DNA from: Gemmatimonadota bacterium
GTDB lineage: Bacteria; Gemmatimonadota; Gemmatimonadetes; Longimicrobiales; Gaopeijiaceae
Length of the DNA: 42,773 bases
Assembly: GCA_009840215.1 (NCBI GenBank)
Contig: VXOC01000104.1
Location: forward strand, 1 to 42,773
Direction: 5' to 3'
Shown in pieces: positions 1-7,545 of this stretch. The notes beneath the pieces were generated by a model. That model did no database searches, was not told the DNA's origin, and saw nothing but the letters and a program-made list of their open reading frames with translations. A program made the position numbers and the translations under genes. Position 1 is the stretch's first letter. Each line of letters starts with the position of its first letter.

Positions 1-1869
1 GAACTCCCCGCGATACCCGCGCGGATCATCCCCCTTCCCCTTCTCCGCCAGCCCCACCACGTCACCCAGCGTCAGGTCCCCCGCGTGCTTCGAGTCCCGC
101 AGCAGCATCCCGAACCCCGCCACCGCCGTCGCGAACCTGAAGTCCACCGAAGGCTGCCCCGAACGATCCGCCACCGCCTGCTCCAACAGCTTGCTCCTCG
201 TCCCGTCGGGGTCCTTGTAGCGCACCTTCACGTACATCATCTCGTCCGCGAACTCGCTCGCCGGCAGGTCGTCCGGCTGCGGCTGGTAGCGCAGGTCGTC
301 CACCTCCTCGCGCGGCACCGCAACCCCCACGGGGACCACCTCATACAGCGCCGTCACCGTGTGCCCCGCCCCCAGCTCCCCCGCGTCCTTCGTGTCGTCG
401 TTGAAGTCCTCGTCCGCCAGCAGCCGGTTCTCGTACCCGATCAGCCGATACCCGGCCACGCTCGCCGGATTGAACTCGATCTGCAGCTTCACGTCCTTGG
501 CCAGCGCAAAGAGCGTCCCGCCCATCTCCTCGACCAGCACCTTGCGCGCCTCGAGCAGCCCGTCGACGTAGTGGAAGTTGCCGTTCCCGTGGTCGGCGAT
601 CTGCTCCATCTTCGAGTCCTTCAGGTTCCCCGTCCCGAAGCCCATCACGGTCAGGAAGGTCCCGCCGTCGCGCTCCTGTTCGATCAGGCGCACCATCTCC
701 GCGTCGCTCGACGCGCCCACGTTGAAGTCGCCGTCGGTGGCGAGGATGATCCGGTTGTTCCCGCCGTCCATGAAGTGCTCGAAGGCCGTGGCGTAGGCGA
801 GCTCGAGCCCGGCGCCCCCCGCCGTGCTCCCGCCGGCCTGCAGATTGTCGAGCGCGGCCAGGATCTTCTCCCGCTTGTTGCCCGGCGTCGACGGCAGCAC
901 CAGCCCAGCCGCGCCCGCGTAGACCACGATCGCGACCCGGTCCTGCGGCCTCAGCTGGTCCACCAGCAGCGCGAACGCCTTCTTCAGCAGCGGCAGCTTG
1001 TTCTCGGGCCGCATCGATCCCGACACGTCCAGCAGGAAGACCAGGTTGCTGGGCGGCAGGTCCTCGGTGTCGATCGAACGCGCGTGCAGCCCGATCCTGA
1101 CCAGCCGGTGCTCCCGCTTCCAGGGCGCGTCCCACACCTCGGCGGTCACGGAAAACGGGTGCTCGCGCCCCACCGAGCCCCACTCGTACGGGAAGTAGTT
1201 GATCATCTCCTCGATGCGCACCGCGTCGACGGGCGGCCGCTCGCCGTCCTGGATGAAGCGGCGGATGTTCGAGTACGAGGCCCGGTCCACGTCGATCGAG
1301 AAGGTGGAGAGGGGGGCTGCGCTGACCAGGCGGAAGTCGTTCTCGGAGATGTGGGCGTAGGATTCGGTGTTGAAGTCGGCGGGCGGCGGAAAGTGGAGGG
1401 CCTGGACCTGGACCACGCGGTCCGCTGCGCGGAGCTGGCCGGGTTCCACCTGCCTCCTGGCCGCTTCGGCCTCTACCACCACCCCGGTGAGCGCCGCGCT
1501 TCGCATCAACTCCTCCGCCAAGGCGAACTCCGACGACCCCAGGTGGAAGTCCACCGTCGTCGTCCGGCTCCGAGCCACCCTCACCTCCCGCCGCTGCGGC
1601 TCGTACCCGAACAACTCCGCCACCACAACCACGCCCCCCACCGGAACGCCCGTCAGCGTGTAGCGCCCATCCTGATCGGTCCTTGTACGAATCCGTGTGC
1701 CCTCCACCGAGATCCGCGCAATAGGGATCCCCGCGCCGGTGACGGAGTCGGCGACCTGACCCCGAATGGTCCCGGTCTGGGCCTCGGCGGCGGTGGCGCC
1801 GCCCAGGACGAATACGGCAAGCGCAAGTCCCAGGGCGGTGGTGGCACGGTCTCTCATGGCGTATCGCAT
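1..1869 (-). CDS. Exported VWA-domain protein (YfbK-type), 3' end cut by window
   Basis: Secreted or periplasmic protein with a metal-ion-dependent VWA fold, probably binding a protein ligand; no enzymatic role is known for the family. The frame is open from 1869 to the window edge (623 codons), so the last few residues are missing. A signal peptide covers residues 1-31 (hydrophobic stretch 11-28, cleavage near AEA-Q). A carboxypeptidase-regulatory-like beta-sandwich follows at about 33-110 (GTIRGQVADSVTGAGIP). The VWA N-terminal signature lies at about 165-230 (STFSIDVDRASYSN), then the VWA domain with an intact MIDAS DVSGS at 281-285, then the start of the YfbK C-terminal domain. I chose the ATG at 1869 because AAGGAGG sits 8 nt upstream; an in-frame ATG at 1857 is the alternative. 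Third codon positions are almost all G or C, as in the other flank genes. Family assignment is firm; its partner is unknown. Confidence 0.9.
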   Translation of the reverse strand, partial: MRYAMRDRATTALGLALAVFVLGGATAAEAQTGTIRGQVADSVTGAGIPIARISVEGTRIRTRTDQDGRYTLTGVPVGGVVVVAELFGYEPQRREVRVARSRTTTVDFHLGSSEFALAEELMRSAALTGVVVEAEAARRQVEPGQLRAADRVVQVQALHFPPPADFNTESYAHISENDFRLVSAAPLSTFSIDVDRASYSNIRRFIQDGERPPVDAVRIEEMINYFPYEWGSVGREHPFSVTAEVWDAPWKREHRLVRIGLHARSIDTEDLPPSNLVFLLDVSGSMRPENKLPLLKKAFALLVDQLRPQDRVAIVVYAGAAGLVLPSTPGNKREKILAALDNLQAGGSTAGGAGLELAYATAFEHFMDGGNNRIILATDGDFNVGASSDAEMVRLIEQERDGGTFLTVMGFGTGNLKDSKMEQIADHGNGNFHYVDGLLEARKVLVEEMGGTLFALAKDVKLQIEFNPASVAGYRLIGYENRLLADEDFNDDTKDAGELGAGHTVTALYEVVPVGVAVPREEVDDLRYQPQPDDLPASEFADEMMYVKVRYKDPDGTRSKLLEQAVADRSGQPSVDFRFATAVAGFGMLLRDSKHAGDLTLGDVVGLAEKGKGDDPRGYRGEF

Positions 1870-2116
1870 CGTCCGATCCTCCTTCTTGGCGCGGCGGGGC
1901 GCCGGTTACTCATCCAACCTTCATTTGACCTGATTGGACACCGCGCGTCCAGTGCAGGGTTGTCAGCGTTCGGATAGCCCGGGAGTCTCCGATCCTGACA
2001 AGTCGCGCATCCACGGGTAGTCCTTCACTTCTTCCGGATTGAGGGTGGAGGGGAGCACATCCGGGCCTGCGGGGAGTCAAGGTCCCCGCTTGCCGCAGGC
2101 CGCAATCACAAAGTAA
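1870..2116. other. Intergenic spacer, both neighbours on - strand
   Basis: Separates the AlkD-like gene (stop at 2117) from the downstream VWA gene (start at 1869). It holds the VWA gene's Shine-Dalgarno (AAGGAGG, about 1878-1884 on the - strand) and presumably its promoter. I see no convincing -10/-35 pair, no terminator with a T-run and no small gene. Confidence 0.5.
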
Positions 2117-2881
2117 TCACGCCGGACTACCGCCCACCCCCCGCTTCCTCTCCCTGTACCCCTCATGCCCCGGCAGGTACCGCGTATGCCGCCGCACCAC
2201 CTCGGCCGAGAGATCGTCGAAGTGCCGCTCCACCAGCGCGGCCGCAACCTCCGGATGCGCCTTCGACATGTCGCTCACCACCCACCCGATCCCCGTCTGA
2301 ATGAACCGCTCACGCTCCCCCGCCAGCGCCGCGATCGTCTCCTCGATGAGCGCGTGGTACGCCTCATCCCGCACCACCGCCCGAAACGGCACGATCGCCG
2401 CGCGCCGCTGCCACAGACTCCCGGCCACCCGCCACCCCGCGATCCGTTCGGCCACCCCGCTCCCGCCGCGCCGAAGCAGCGGCCCCAGCACCCGCACGCT
2501 GAACCAGTCGCTCGTCGACCAGTCGAAGAACGCGCCCCCGGCGAAGAGTCCCTCCGCCACCTCGAGCAACCGCTCCGGCTCCACCCGCCGCACCAGGTAC
2601 CTCTGCATGTAGAGAATCCCGGCGAACTTGTCCTCGGCCAGCGTTTCCTCGATCAGCGACCGGGCCAGACCCAGCTGCTCTCCAACCGGCAGCCGCCCCA
2701 GCTCGCGCTCGCGCCGCCACTCCCCCACGATCCGCGTGACCACCGGCGACTTCACCCCGCGGTACCCGATCGCGTGCTTCAGGTAGTTCTCGAACCACGC
2801 CTTCGTGGCGGGTTCCGCGACCGCGTCCAGCCGTCCCTGCAGGTCCGCGATGACTGCATCGAACTGCGGAATCCCCGCCAC
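2117..2881 (-). CDS. AlkD-like DNA alkylation repair enzyme (HEAT-like repeats)
   Basis: Predicted DNA glycosylase removing alkylated purines, in the cytoplasm. The 254 residues match the usual AlkC/AlkD-type size and are a row of paired helices as in HEAT-like repeats. The motif FDWSTSDWF at 119-127 holds the Trp and Asp (W121, D125) expected in the AlkD active-site cleft. The later W157-x-RR motif is also typical of the family (established knowledge of PF08713). Translation starts at GTG 2881, only 2 nt after the stop of the upstream lipoprotein gene (TAG at 2886-2884), so the two are very probably one transcript. Nothing is broken. Why a repair enzyme is paired with an exported hydrolase is unclear and may be accidental. 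Confidence 0.85.
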   Translation of the reverse strand: MAGIPQFDAVIADLQGRLDAVAEPATKAWFENYLKHAIGYRGVKSPVVTRIVGEWRRERELGRLPVGEQLGLARSLIEETLAEDKFAGILYMQRYLVRRVEPERLLEVAEGLFAGGAFFDWSTSDWFSVRVLGPLLRRGGSGVAERIAGWRVAGSLWQRRAAIVPFRAVVRDEAYHALIEETIAALAGERERFIQTGIGWVVSDMSKAHPEVAAALVERHFDDLSAEVVRRHTRYLPGHEGYRERKRGVGGSPA

Positions 2882-2883
2882 GG

Positions 2884-4086
2884 CTAGCGCGAGTCCCCCT
2901 CGAAGAACCCGTAGTGCTCCAGCATGAATTCGCGGATCACCGCGGCGGCGATGGCCGCGTAAGCCTGGCGGTTCGCGTCGTTGTCCCGGATCCCCTGGTA
3001 GTGATGCTCGATCTGGATGCCGTCGATGACCTCGGCGTCGTTCAGGGAGCCGTGGCGGCGCGTGTTGTATCCGCCGCGGAAATAGGGATCGTCACCGGGG
3101 CCGGGCACGGCCGGACTGGGGACCGAGGGGATATCCCGCTCCTGAAAGAGTCCTCCCAGCGAGGCGGGCCCGCGCAGCAGCCGGGAAAAGGGGATCGGGG
3201 AGGTGCGGCCGAGTTCGCGGATGCTCGTGCGCGCCACGATGTCGAGCGAGTTGAGATTGGCGTCCGGCCGGTTGAGTTCCGCGGAGGTGAGCAGGTATCC
3301 CAGCTCGAGGCGGTCGATGTCGTGGCCGTGGCCGTGGATGTCCAGGAACAGCCCCCTCTCGAAGTCGGCCGAGACCGTCGCGCGCGCCGTCACGAGCCAA
3401 TCGTGAAACTCCCGCCATGCCTGCTCGGCGTAGGGGCTGTCCTGCGCGGCCTCCTCGATCTCGCGGTTGGCGTCGAGCTTGCTGCGGTGGAGGTGGGAGA
3501 GGATGACATGGGGCGCCTGTCCGGTCAGGTCGATCAGCGCCTGCCGCATGGCCAGTGTGAGTTCGAGCGAATTCAGGTCGTTGCGAACGACGCCGTAGCT
3601 CCGGTCCGGGATCTCGTCGGGCACGAGCCTCCCGCCGTGGGATGAGGCCAGGACGAGAGGCAGTTCGCCCGGGATGTACTCGACGTAGTCCCGCCGCCCG
3701 TAGTAGCGCTGGCCGGGTTCGTAGTCGGTGATGATCCGGGGCACATACACTTCCAGCTGGGCGGTCGCGCCGACCCCCCCGATCGTCGCGGTGACGGTCG
3801 TTACGCCGTTGGCCCGGCCCGTCGTGAATCCCCTGCTCGAGATCTCGGCGACCCCCGGCCTGTCCACCGACCACTCCGCGGCGGCGGTGACCGTCTTCCC
3901 CGCGGCGTCGTACGCGAAGGCCACGAACTGCTGCCCGCCCCCCTCGCCCACGATCAGCGCCTCCTCCGGCACGACCACGACTTCTGCCACTTGGGGCTCG
4001 GTCCCGCCGCCCTCGCACGCGGCCGCGAACACGGCGGCGGCGAGCAGGCCGGGAAGCGCCCACGGTGAGCGCACTCTCCCCTTCAT
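2884..4086 (-). CDS. Big2-domain lipoprotein with N-formylglutamate amidohydrolase-like domain
   Basis: Lipid-anchored zinc amidohydrolase candidate of 400 residues. A signal peptide ends in lipobox AAAC with Cys24. A bacterial Ig-like Big2 domain spans about 31-115 (VVVVPEEALIVGEGG ... GVTTVTATIGG). A domain matching the N-formylglutamate amidohydrolase/FGase family (PF05013) follows from about 137: SSHGG with H150, DEIPDR, then HRSKLDANREIEEAA and DIHGHGHDIDRLELGY, which carry the family's conserved acidic and His residues. Cytoplasmic FGase in histidine degradation normally has no signal peptide or Ig domain, so the substrate here is probably not formylglutamate; a cell-wall or extracellular amide is an inference. 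The ATG at 4086 is the first in-frame start giving a full signal peptide; its Shine-Dalgarno is weak. The AlkD-like gene follows 2 nt downstream. Confidence 0.75.
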   Translation of the reverse strand: MKGRVRSPWALPGLLAAAVFAAACEGGGTEPQVAEVVVVPEEALIVGEGGGQQFVAFAYDAAGKTVTAAAEWSVDRPGVAEISSRGFTTGRANGVTTVTATIGGVGATAQLEVYVPRIITDYEPGQRYYGRRDYVEYIPGELPLVLASSHGGRLVPDEIPDRSYGVVRNDLNSLELTLAMRQALIDLTGQAPHVILSHLHRSKLDANREIEEAAQDSPYAEQAWREFHDWLVTARATVSADFERGLFLDIHGHGHDIDRLELGYLLTSAELNRPDANLNSLDIVARTSIRELGRTSPIPFSRLLRGPASLGGLFQERDIPSVPSPAVPGPGDDPYFRGGYNTRRHGSLNDAEVIDGIQIEHHYQGIRDNDANRQAYAAIAAAVIREFMLEHYGFFEGDSR

Positions 4087-4147
4087 TTGCCGTCATCCGG
4101 TTCAAGAGGTATGATTTTCCGCATCAGAAATTCATATGGAGAGTGTC

Positions 4148-4363
4148 ATGCGCATTTCGCAACGGGGCCAGCTCACGATCCCCAAGCGCCTGCGGGACCG
4201 CTTCGGAATGAACCATAACGTCGAGGTCGAGATCGTCCCAACGCAAGCGGGCCTCCTGATCCGCAAGCGGTCGGCGGCGGAGCACCCGGTGGAAGGCGTC
4301 TACGGCGTCCTGGACCGGGGCGGCGAGAGCGATCGGTACATGAAGCGGATCCGCGGCCGATGA
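4148..4363 (+). CDS. vapB: AbrB/SpoVT-type antitoxin (VapB-like)
   Basis: Small DNA-binding antitoxin expected to neutralise the adjacent PIN toxin and autorepress the operon. The N-terminal swapped-hairpin AbrB motif is clear (MRISQRGQLTIPKRLRDRFG), followed by EVEIVPTQAGLLIRKR and a basic C-terminal tail (about 45-71) that would contact the toxin. The ATG at 4148 is preferred: GGAGAG lies 4 nt upstream and the AbrB motif begins directly there. An in-frame ATG at 4136 would add four residues. Its stop overlaps the start of the toxin by 4 nt (ATGA), the usual arrangement for coupled vapBC genes. It is divergent from the lipoprotein gene starting at 4086, so the 60-nt gap must hold both promoters. 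Confidence 0.9.
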   Translation: MRISQRGQLTIPKRLRDRFGMNHNVEVEIVPTQAGLLIRKRSAAEHPVEGVYGVLDRGGESDRYMKRIRGR

Positions 4364-4770
4364 TCACCGCCGTGGACACGAGCGTTCTGCTCGACGTGTT
4401 CCTTCCGGACGAGCGCTACGGCCCCAGATCCGCCGATTGGCTCCGCGGGGCCTACGACGCGGGTGCCATAGTGATCTGCGACATCGTCTACGCGGAACTC
4501 GCCCCCGCCTTCCCCGACGGAAACGCACTGGACGACGCGTTGCGCCGGATCAACGCCACCCGGTCGCCGGTCGACGCCGCGATCGGCCAGGACGCCGGAC
4601 GCCGGTGGCGGCGCTACGCGCGGTCGGGGGGACGGCGGACGCGCATCCTCACCGATTTCCTGATCGGGGCGCACGCGGTGGCGACCGCCGAGAGCTTCCT
4701 CACCCGGGACCGGCGCTTCTTCAGGACCTGGTTTCCGGAGCTGGCCGGACGGATTCCGGGGGGGAGGTAG
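4360..4770 (+). CDS. vapC: PIN-domain ribonuclease toxin (VapC-like)
   Basis: Predicted Mg-dependent endoribonuclease toxin of a type II toxin-antitoxin module. The 136 residues are the normal PIN length, and all four acidic residues of the PIN catalytic centre are in place: D6 (AVDTSVLLD), E46 (DIVYAELA), D99 (ILTDFLIGAHA) and D117 (LTRDRRF). The toxin therefore looks active. It overlaps the antitoxin by 4 nt. Downstream genes are convergent (the M28 peptidase stop is at 4915), so this is the end of the transcript. Its RNA target cannot be read from sequence. Confidence 0.92.
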   Translation: MITAVDTSVLLDVFLPDERYGPRSADWLRGAYDAGAIVICDIVYAELAPAFPDGNALDDALRRINATRSPVDAAIGQDAGRRWRRYARSGGRRTRILTDFLIGAHAVATAESFLTRDRRFFRTWFPELAGRIPGGR

Positions 4771-4803
4771 AAGGCGCCCCGGCGGCAGCGGACGTTCCCG
4801 GCG

Positions 4804-4839
4804 CCATGCAGAGGCCCCCAGGTGGCATGCAGAGGCTCC
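4804..4839 (+). repeat. Short tandem direct repeat between convergent genes
   Basis: CATGCAGAGGC occurs twice 20 nt apart (about 4805 and 4825), followed by CCCC and TCCC respectively. A weaker third echo (CTGCAGAGGGC) lies near 4886. It sits in the 144-nt gap between the VapC stop and the M28 stop. No protein or RNA is suggested. Confidence 0.45.
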
Positions 4840-4849
4840 CGGCAGGTGC

Positions 4850-4864
4850 TGGGCCCCCGGCCCA
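4850..4864. terminator. GC-rich hairpin between convergent genes
   Basis: TGGGCC-CCC-GGCCCA forms a 6-bp stem with a 3-nt loop between two convergent transcripts (vapBC on +, M28 peptidase on -). There is no T-run on either side, so termination is only a positional guess. Confidence 0.3.
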
Positions 4865-4914
4865 CGGCATCTCGCCCGCGTGGACCTGCAGAGGGCGCGA
4901 TGCCCGCCGGACAG

Positions 4915-6807
4915 CTACCTATCCTCTCTCTCGCGCTGCCTTTCCTTCTCGACGAGATCCTCGACGACCGCCCTGATGTCGTCCAGGTCCTTGAACACGG
5001 TGACCCATTGGGCCATGAAGAGCGCCTCATCCACCGCCTCGATCAGGCGGTTGCGTTCGCGCGAAGTGACGGGAGCCGCGAATCCCCGCCGGTCGATCCC
5101 CGCGCCGTCGTCCGCCAGGATTCTCCCCGCCGCCAGACCCGGCAGCGGACCCAGGGTGATCCCGGGATCGGGGTGATAGTCGTTCAGTGGCACGTACATC
5201 ACGCGGTGAAGCGGCCGCAGCACCGCGATCTGCGCGAGCGGACCCCCCTCACCCGCCGCCGCCATCCCGTCCACCCGCCCCGCCGCCTCCCGGAGACGCC
5301 CCAAACGGTCGCCGAGGTGTTCACGCAGCCGCAGCCCACCCCCCGCCTCCTCCTCCCGCGCGGCCACCGCCTCGGCCAGCGCCTCCACCTGCGCCGCCAC
5401 ACTCACCGGATAAACGTCCCCCGCCAGCATCTCCACCAGCGCCTCGGCGTAGAGGTCCGTGTCGGTCTTCAGCACCCCGGGGTCGATCTTGTCGTAGGTG
5501 TCCTCGGGCGTGTGCCACCACCAGTAGCCGCCGTCCTCGGCCAGGCGTGTGTGGTTGAACTGGAGAAGCGGCAGACCGACGCCGTTGAAGGCCTGGTCCG
5601 AGTTGCGCCCCGGCCGCGACGGCGAGATCTCCGCGCCCCGGGTCTCCCGCACCACCCTTGCCGCGAAGTCCTGAAACGCCTCCGACGCCGACGCGCCGAA
5701 CCGCTTCGCCCCCGTCTGTCCCACCCCGTCGATATTCATATACGCGAGCCCGCGCGCGCGCAGGTCGGTGAAGAACTCGTCCGCGTACCACGTCGACCCC
5801 GCGTACCGCGCGTTGCTGTGCCCGGGCCACCACGCCACCCTCAGCCCGTGCCGCAGCCTGTTCCGCACCTCGTGAAAGGCCAGCGCAAGCACCAGCATGG
5901 CCGCATTCGACGCGGCCTCGTCGGTCGCGCCGTGGTGCCACCCGTCGATGTGGCCGCCGAGCACGACAAACGGGGCGTCCCTCGGCCGCACCGGCTCGAT
6001 CGTCGCCACCGCCAGCCGCAGCGTCTTCCACCCCGTGGCGACCTCGGTCTCCACGCGCAGTTCCACCGGCCCGTCCGCCATCCGCGCCCGCAACTCCTCA
6101 CCCGCGCTCCGCGTGATCTGCGCGACGGGCACCTCCGGCAGCCGGTGTTGGTTCATCAGCGACGGACTGCCCCACGTCGACGTCACGATCAGCTCGTTGA
6201 GACGCTCCTCGGGGTTGATGAAGACGACCGCCGCCGCGCCCAGCCGCTGCAGCACGAGGGTCGGCACGTTGCGCGGCTGCCCGTCCACGATGGCCACCCT
6301 GCCGCTCAGATCGGGCAGCTCGGCGCCGAAGTCCTCGCCCTCGACCACGAGCCGCTCTCCCGTGCCGACCTCGAGCCGCGGCAGGTCGCGCAGCGTCCCC
6401 ATGTCGACCACCTCGCCCACCGTGCCCGAAGTCGAGGCCGAATACGACGCGGTGATCGCGGGCGGGGCGAAGTCGGTGCCGGGGATGGTGACCGCCGCCG
6501 AGACGGGGTCGCTGGCGTAGGCGTCGAGTTCGTACACCGTGACGGGCACGCCGGCCGCCTCCAGCGTGGCCACGATGGTGTCGATCGCGGCGTTCTCGCC
6601 GGGACTGCCCGACGGGCGGACGTGGTCGGTGATCGCGGCGGAGACGGTCATGAGCGCGTCGGTGGTGACTGCGTCCCTGACGTCCCGTGCGAGGTCGTCG
6701 AGCTCTTCGGGTGTCAGTGTGGGGGCGGGGGCCGAGCAGGCCTGGAAGGCGAGCGCAACCATCGCCGCCGAAAGGCCCGCTTCCGCCCTCGCACGGGCTT
6801 TTTTCAT
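4915..6807 (-). CDS. Exported M28-family peptidase with PA domain
   Basis: Secreted zinc-peptidase-like protein of 630 residues. An N-terminal signal peptide ends in an imperfect lipobox (FQAC, about residue 24). A protease-associated (PA) insert lies at about 130-260 (LSGRVAIVDG ... GAAAVVFINP). The M28 core follows from about 265. Counting from the upstream TTG (subtract 1 for the ATG start), likely metal ligands are H287 (GGHIDGW), D297 (GATDEAASN), D361 (MNIDGVG) and H433 (WWWHTPEDTYDKID). The canonical Glu-Glu pair (general base plus ligand), which should precede the GST motif, is replaced by His-Ser in WWPGHSNARYAGSTWYAD. The ATG at 6807 is chosen over the adjacent TTG at 6810; GAGGG lies just upstream. 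The gene begins 7 nt after the NTF2-like lipoprotein stop, so they are probably cotranscribed. Activity is uncertain because of the motif change. Confidence 0.87.
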   Translation of the reverse strand: MKKARARAEAGLSAAMVALAFQACSAPAPTLTPEELDDLARDVRDAVTTDALMTVSAAITDHVRPSGSPGENAAIDTIVATLEAAGVPVTVYELDAYASDPVSAAVTIPGTDFAPPAITASYSASTSGTVGEVVDMGTLRDLPRLEVGTGERLVVEGEDFGAELPDLSGRVAIVDGQPRNVPTLVLQRLGAAAVVFINPEERLNELIVTSTWGSPSLMNQHRLPEVPVAQITRSAGEELRARMADGPVELRVETEVATGWKTLRLAVATIEPVRPRDAPFVVLGGHIDGWHHGATDEAASNAAMLVLALAFHEVRNRLRHGLRVAWWPGHSNARYAGSTWYADEFFTDLRARGLAYMNIDGVGQTGAKRFGASASEAFQDFAARVVRETRGAEISPSRPGRNSDQAFNGVGLPLLQFNHTRLAEDGGYWWWHTPEDTYDKIDPGVLKTDTDLYAEALVEMLAGDVYPVSVAAQVEALAEAVAAREEEAGGGLRLREHLGDRLGRLREAAGRVDGMAAAGEGGPLAQIAVLRPLHRVMYVPLNDYHPDPGITLGPLPGLAAGRILADDGAGIDRRGFAAPVTSRERNRLIEAVDEALFMAQWVTVFKDLDDIRAVVEDLVEKERQREREDR

Positions 6808-6814
6808 CAAACCC

Positions 6815-7354
6815 TCAGCTCTCCGGCTCCGGCTCCCCGGTCTCCTCGGCGGGTTCGCGCCCCGGCGGGTAGAAGCAGTTCTCGCGGCGGCTGGTGTCGA
6901 TCAGCTGCGTGATCTGCCACCCGGTGTCGGCCTTGTAGAGCTGGAACGACTCCTCGCCGCAGTGGGAGAACTCGTCGCCGAGGTAGAAGGCGTACTTGGT
7001 CCACATGTGGGCGAGGCGGCCGTCGATCTGCACCACCCAGTCCCAGATGGGCTCGTCGTAGACCACGTCGCGCGGCTGCCCGATCATGTCGATGAAGCCG
7101 TCGGCGGGGCGGAATGTGATGCCGTCGTCGTCGGCGCGGCCGAGGCGGGCGTCGGGGTGGAAGACGGCGCGGGCCATCTCGCCGTCGGCGGTGCGCATGG
7201 CCTCGAAGAGCTGCAGGACGGCGGCTACGACGGCCTCTTCCTCGGGGTCGGGCCGGGCGGCCTCGGGTTCCGGCTCCGGGGCCTCGGTTTGACATGCGGC
7301 CAGCAGGGTCAGGACGGCGGCGGTTGCCAGGGATGCGATTGCGGGAGTCTTCAT
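6815..7354 (-). CDS. NTF2/SnoaL-like lipoprotein
   Basis: Small exported lipoprotein of 179 residues. The signal peptide has a clean lipobox (LLAAC, Cys21), followed by an acidic Pro/Glu linker (about 22-38). An NTF2-like cone fold follows at about 39-160: EEEAVVAAVLQLFEAMRTADGEM, then FHPDARL, then the WTKYAFYLGDEFSHCG strand typical of SnoaL/DUF4440 proteins. Members of this fold serve as small-molecule isomerases or ligand-binding modules; no catalytic set can be assigned here. AGGA lies 7 nt before ATG 7354. It is the first gene of a probable two-gene transcript with the M28 peptidase (7-nt gap) and is divergent from the amidohydrolase gene. Confidence 0.8.
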   Translation of the reverse strand: MKTPAIASLATAAVLTLLAACQTEAPEPEPEAARPDPEEEAVVAAVLQLFEAMRTADGEMARAVFHPDARLGRADDDGITFRPADGFIDMIGQPRDVVYDEPIWDWVVQIDGRLAHMWTKYAFYLGDEFSHCGEESFQLYKADTGWQITQLIDTSRRENCFYPPGREPAEETGEPEPES

Positions 7355-7452
7355 GGTGTTCCTCGGGGCATGGGGCTTGTGGACTTCCCAGAGCCTCTAC
7401 GCTACCGGACCCCGGTTCCGCGCGCTATGCTGTGCGGCGCAAAGCCGACTCA

Positions 7453-7516
7453 CCCGGGCAACCCGCGGACGCTGTCCGGTGCCTGTCCGCTCACGGGGGT
7501 GCCCGGGCAATCCGCG
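7453..7516 (+). repeat. 15-nt direct repeat in a divergent promoter region
   Basis: CCCGGGCAACCCGCG (7453-7467) recurs as CCCGGGCAATCCGCG (7502-7516), 49 nt apart and with one mismatch. It lies inside the 190-nt gap between the divergent NTF2-like lipoprotein and the amidohydrolase. The spacing is close to five helical turns, so paired operator sites are possible; no regulator is identified. Confidence 0.4.
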
Positions 7517-7545
7517 TCCACCAACCGCGACGCAGGAGCGACCCG

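Noticed and set aside
85-1977. Long + strand open frame of 630 codons
   Set aside because: Arg/Pro/His-rich translation without any domain; it is the antisense shadow of the VWA gene, whose - strand frame has a signal peptide, MIDAS motif and Shine-Dalgarno.
4822-6912. Long + strand open frame of 696 codons
   Set aside because: Antisense shadow of the M28 peptidase; composition is Arg/His/Pro-rich, as expected from GC-rich reverse frames.
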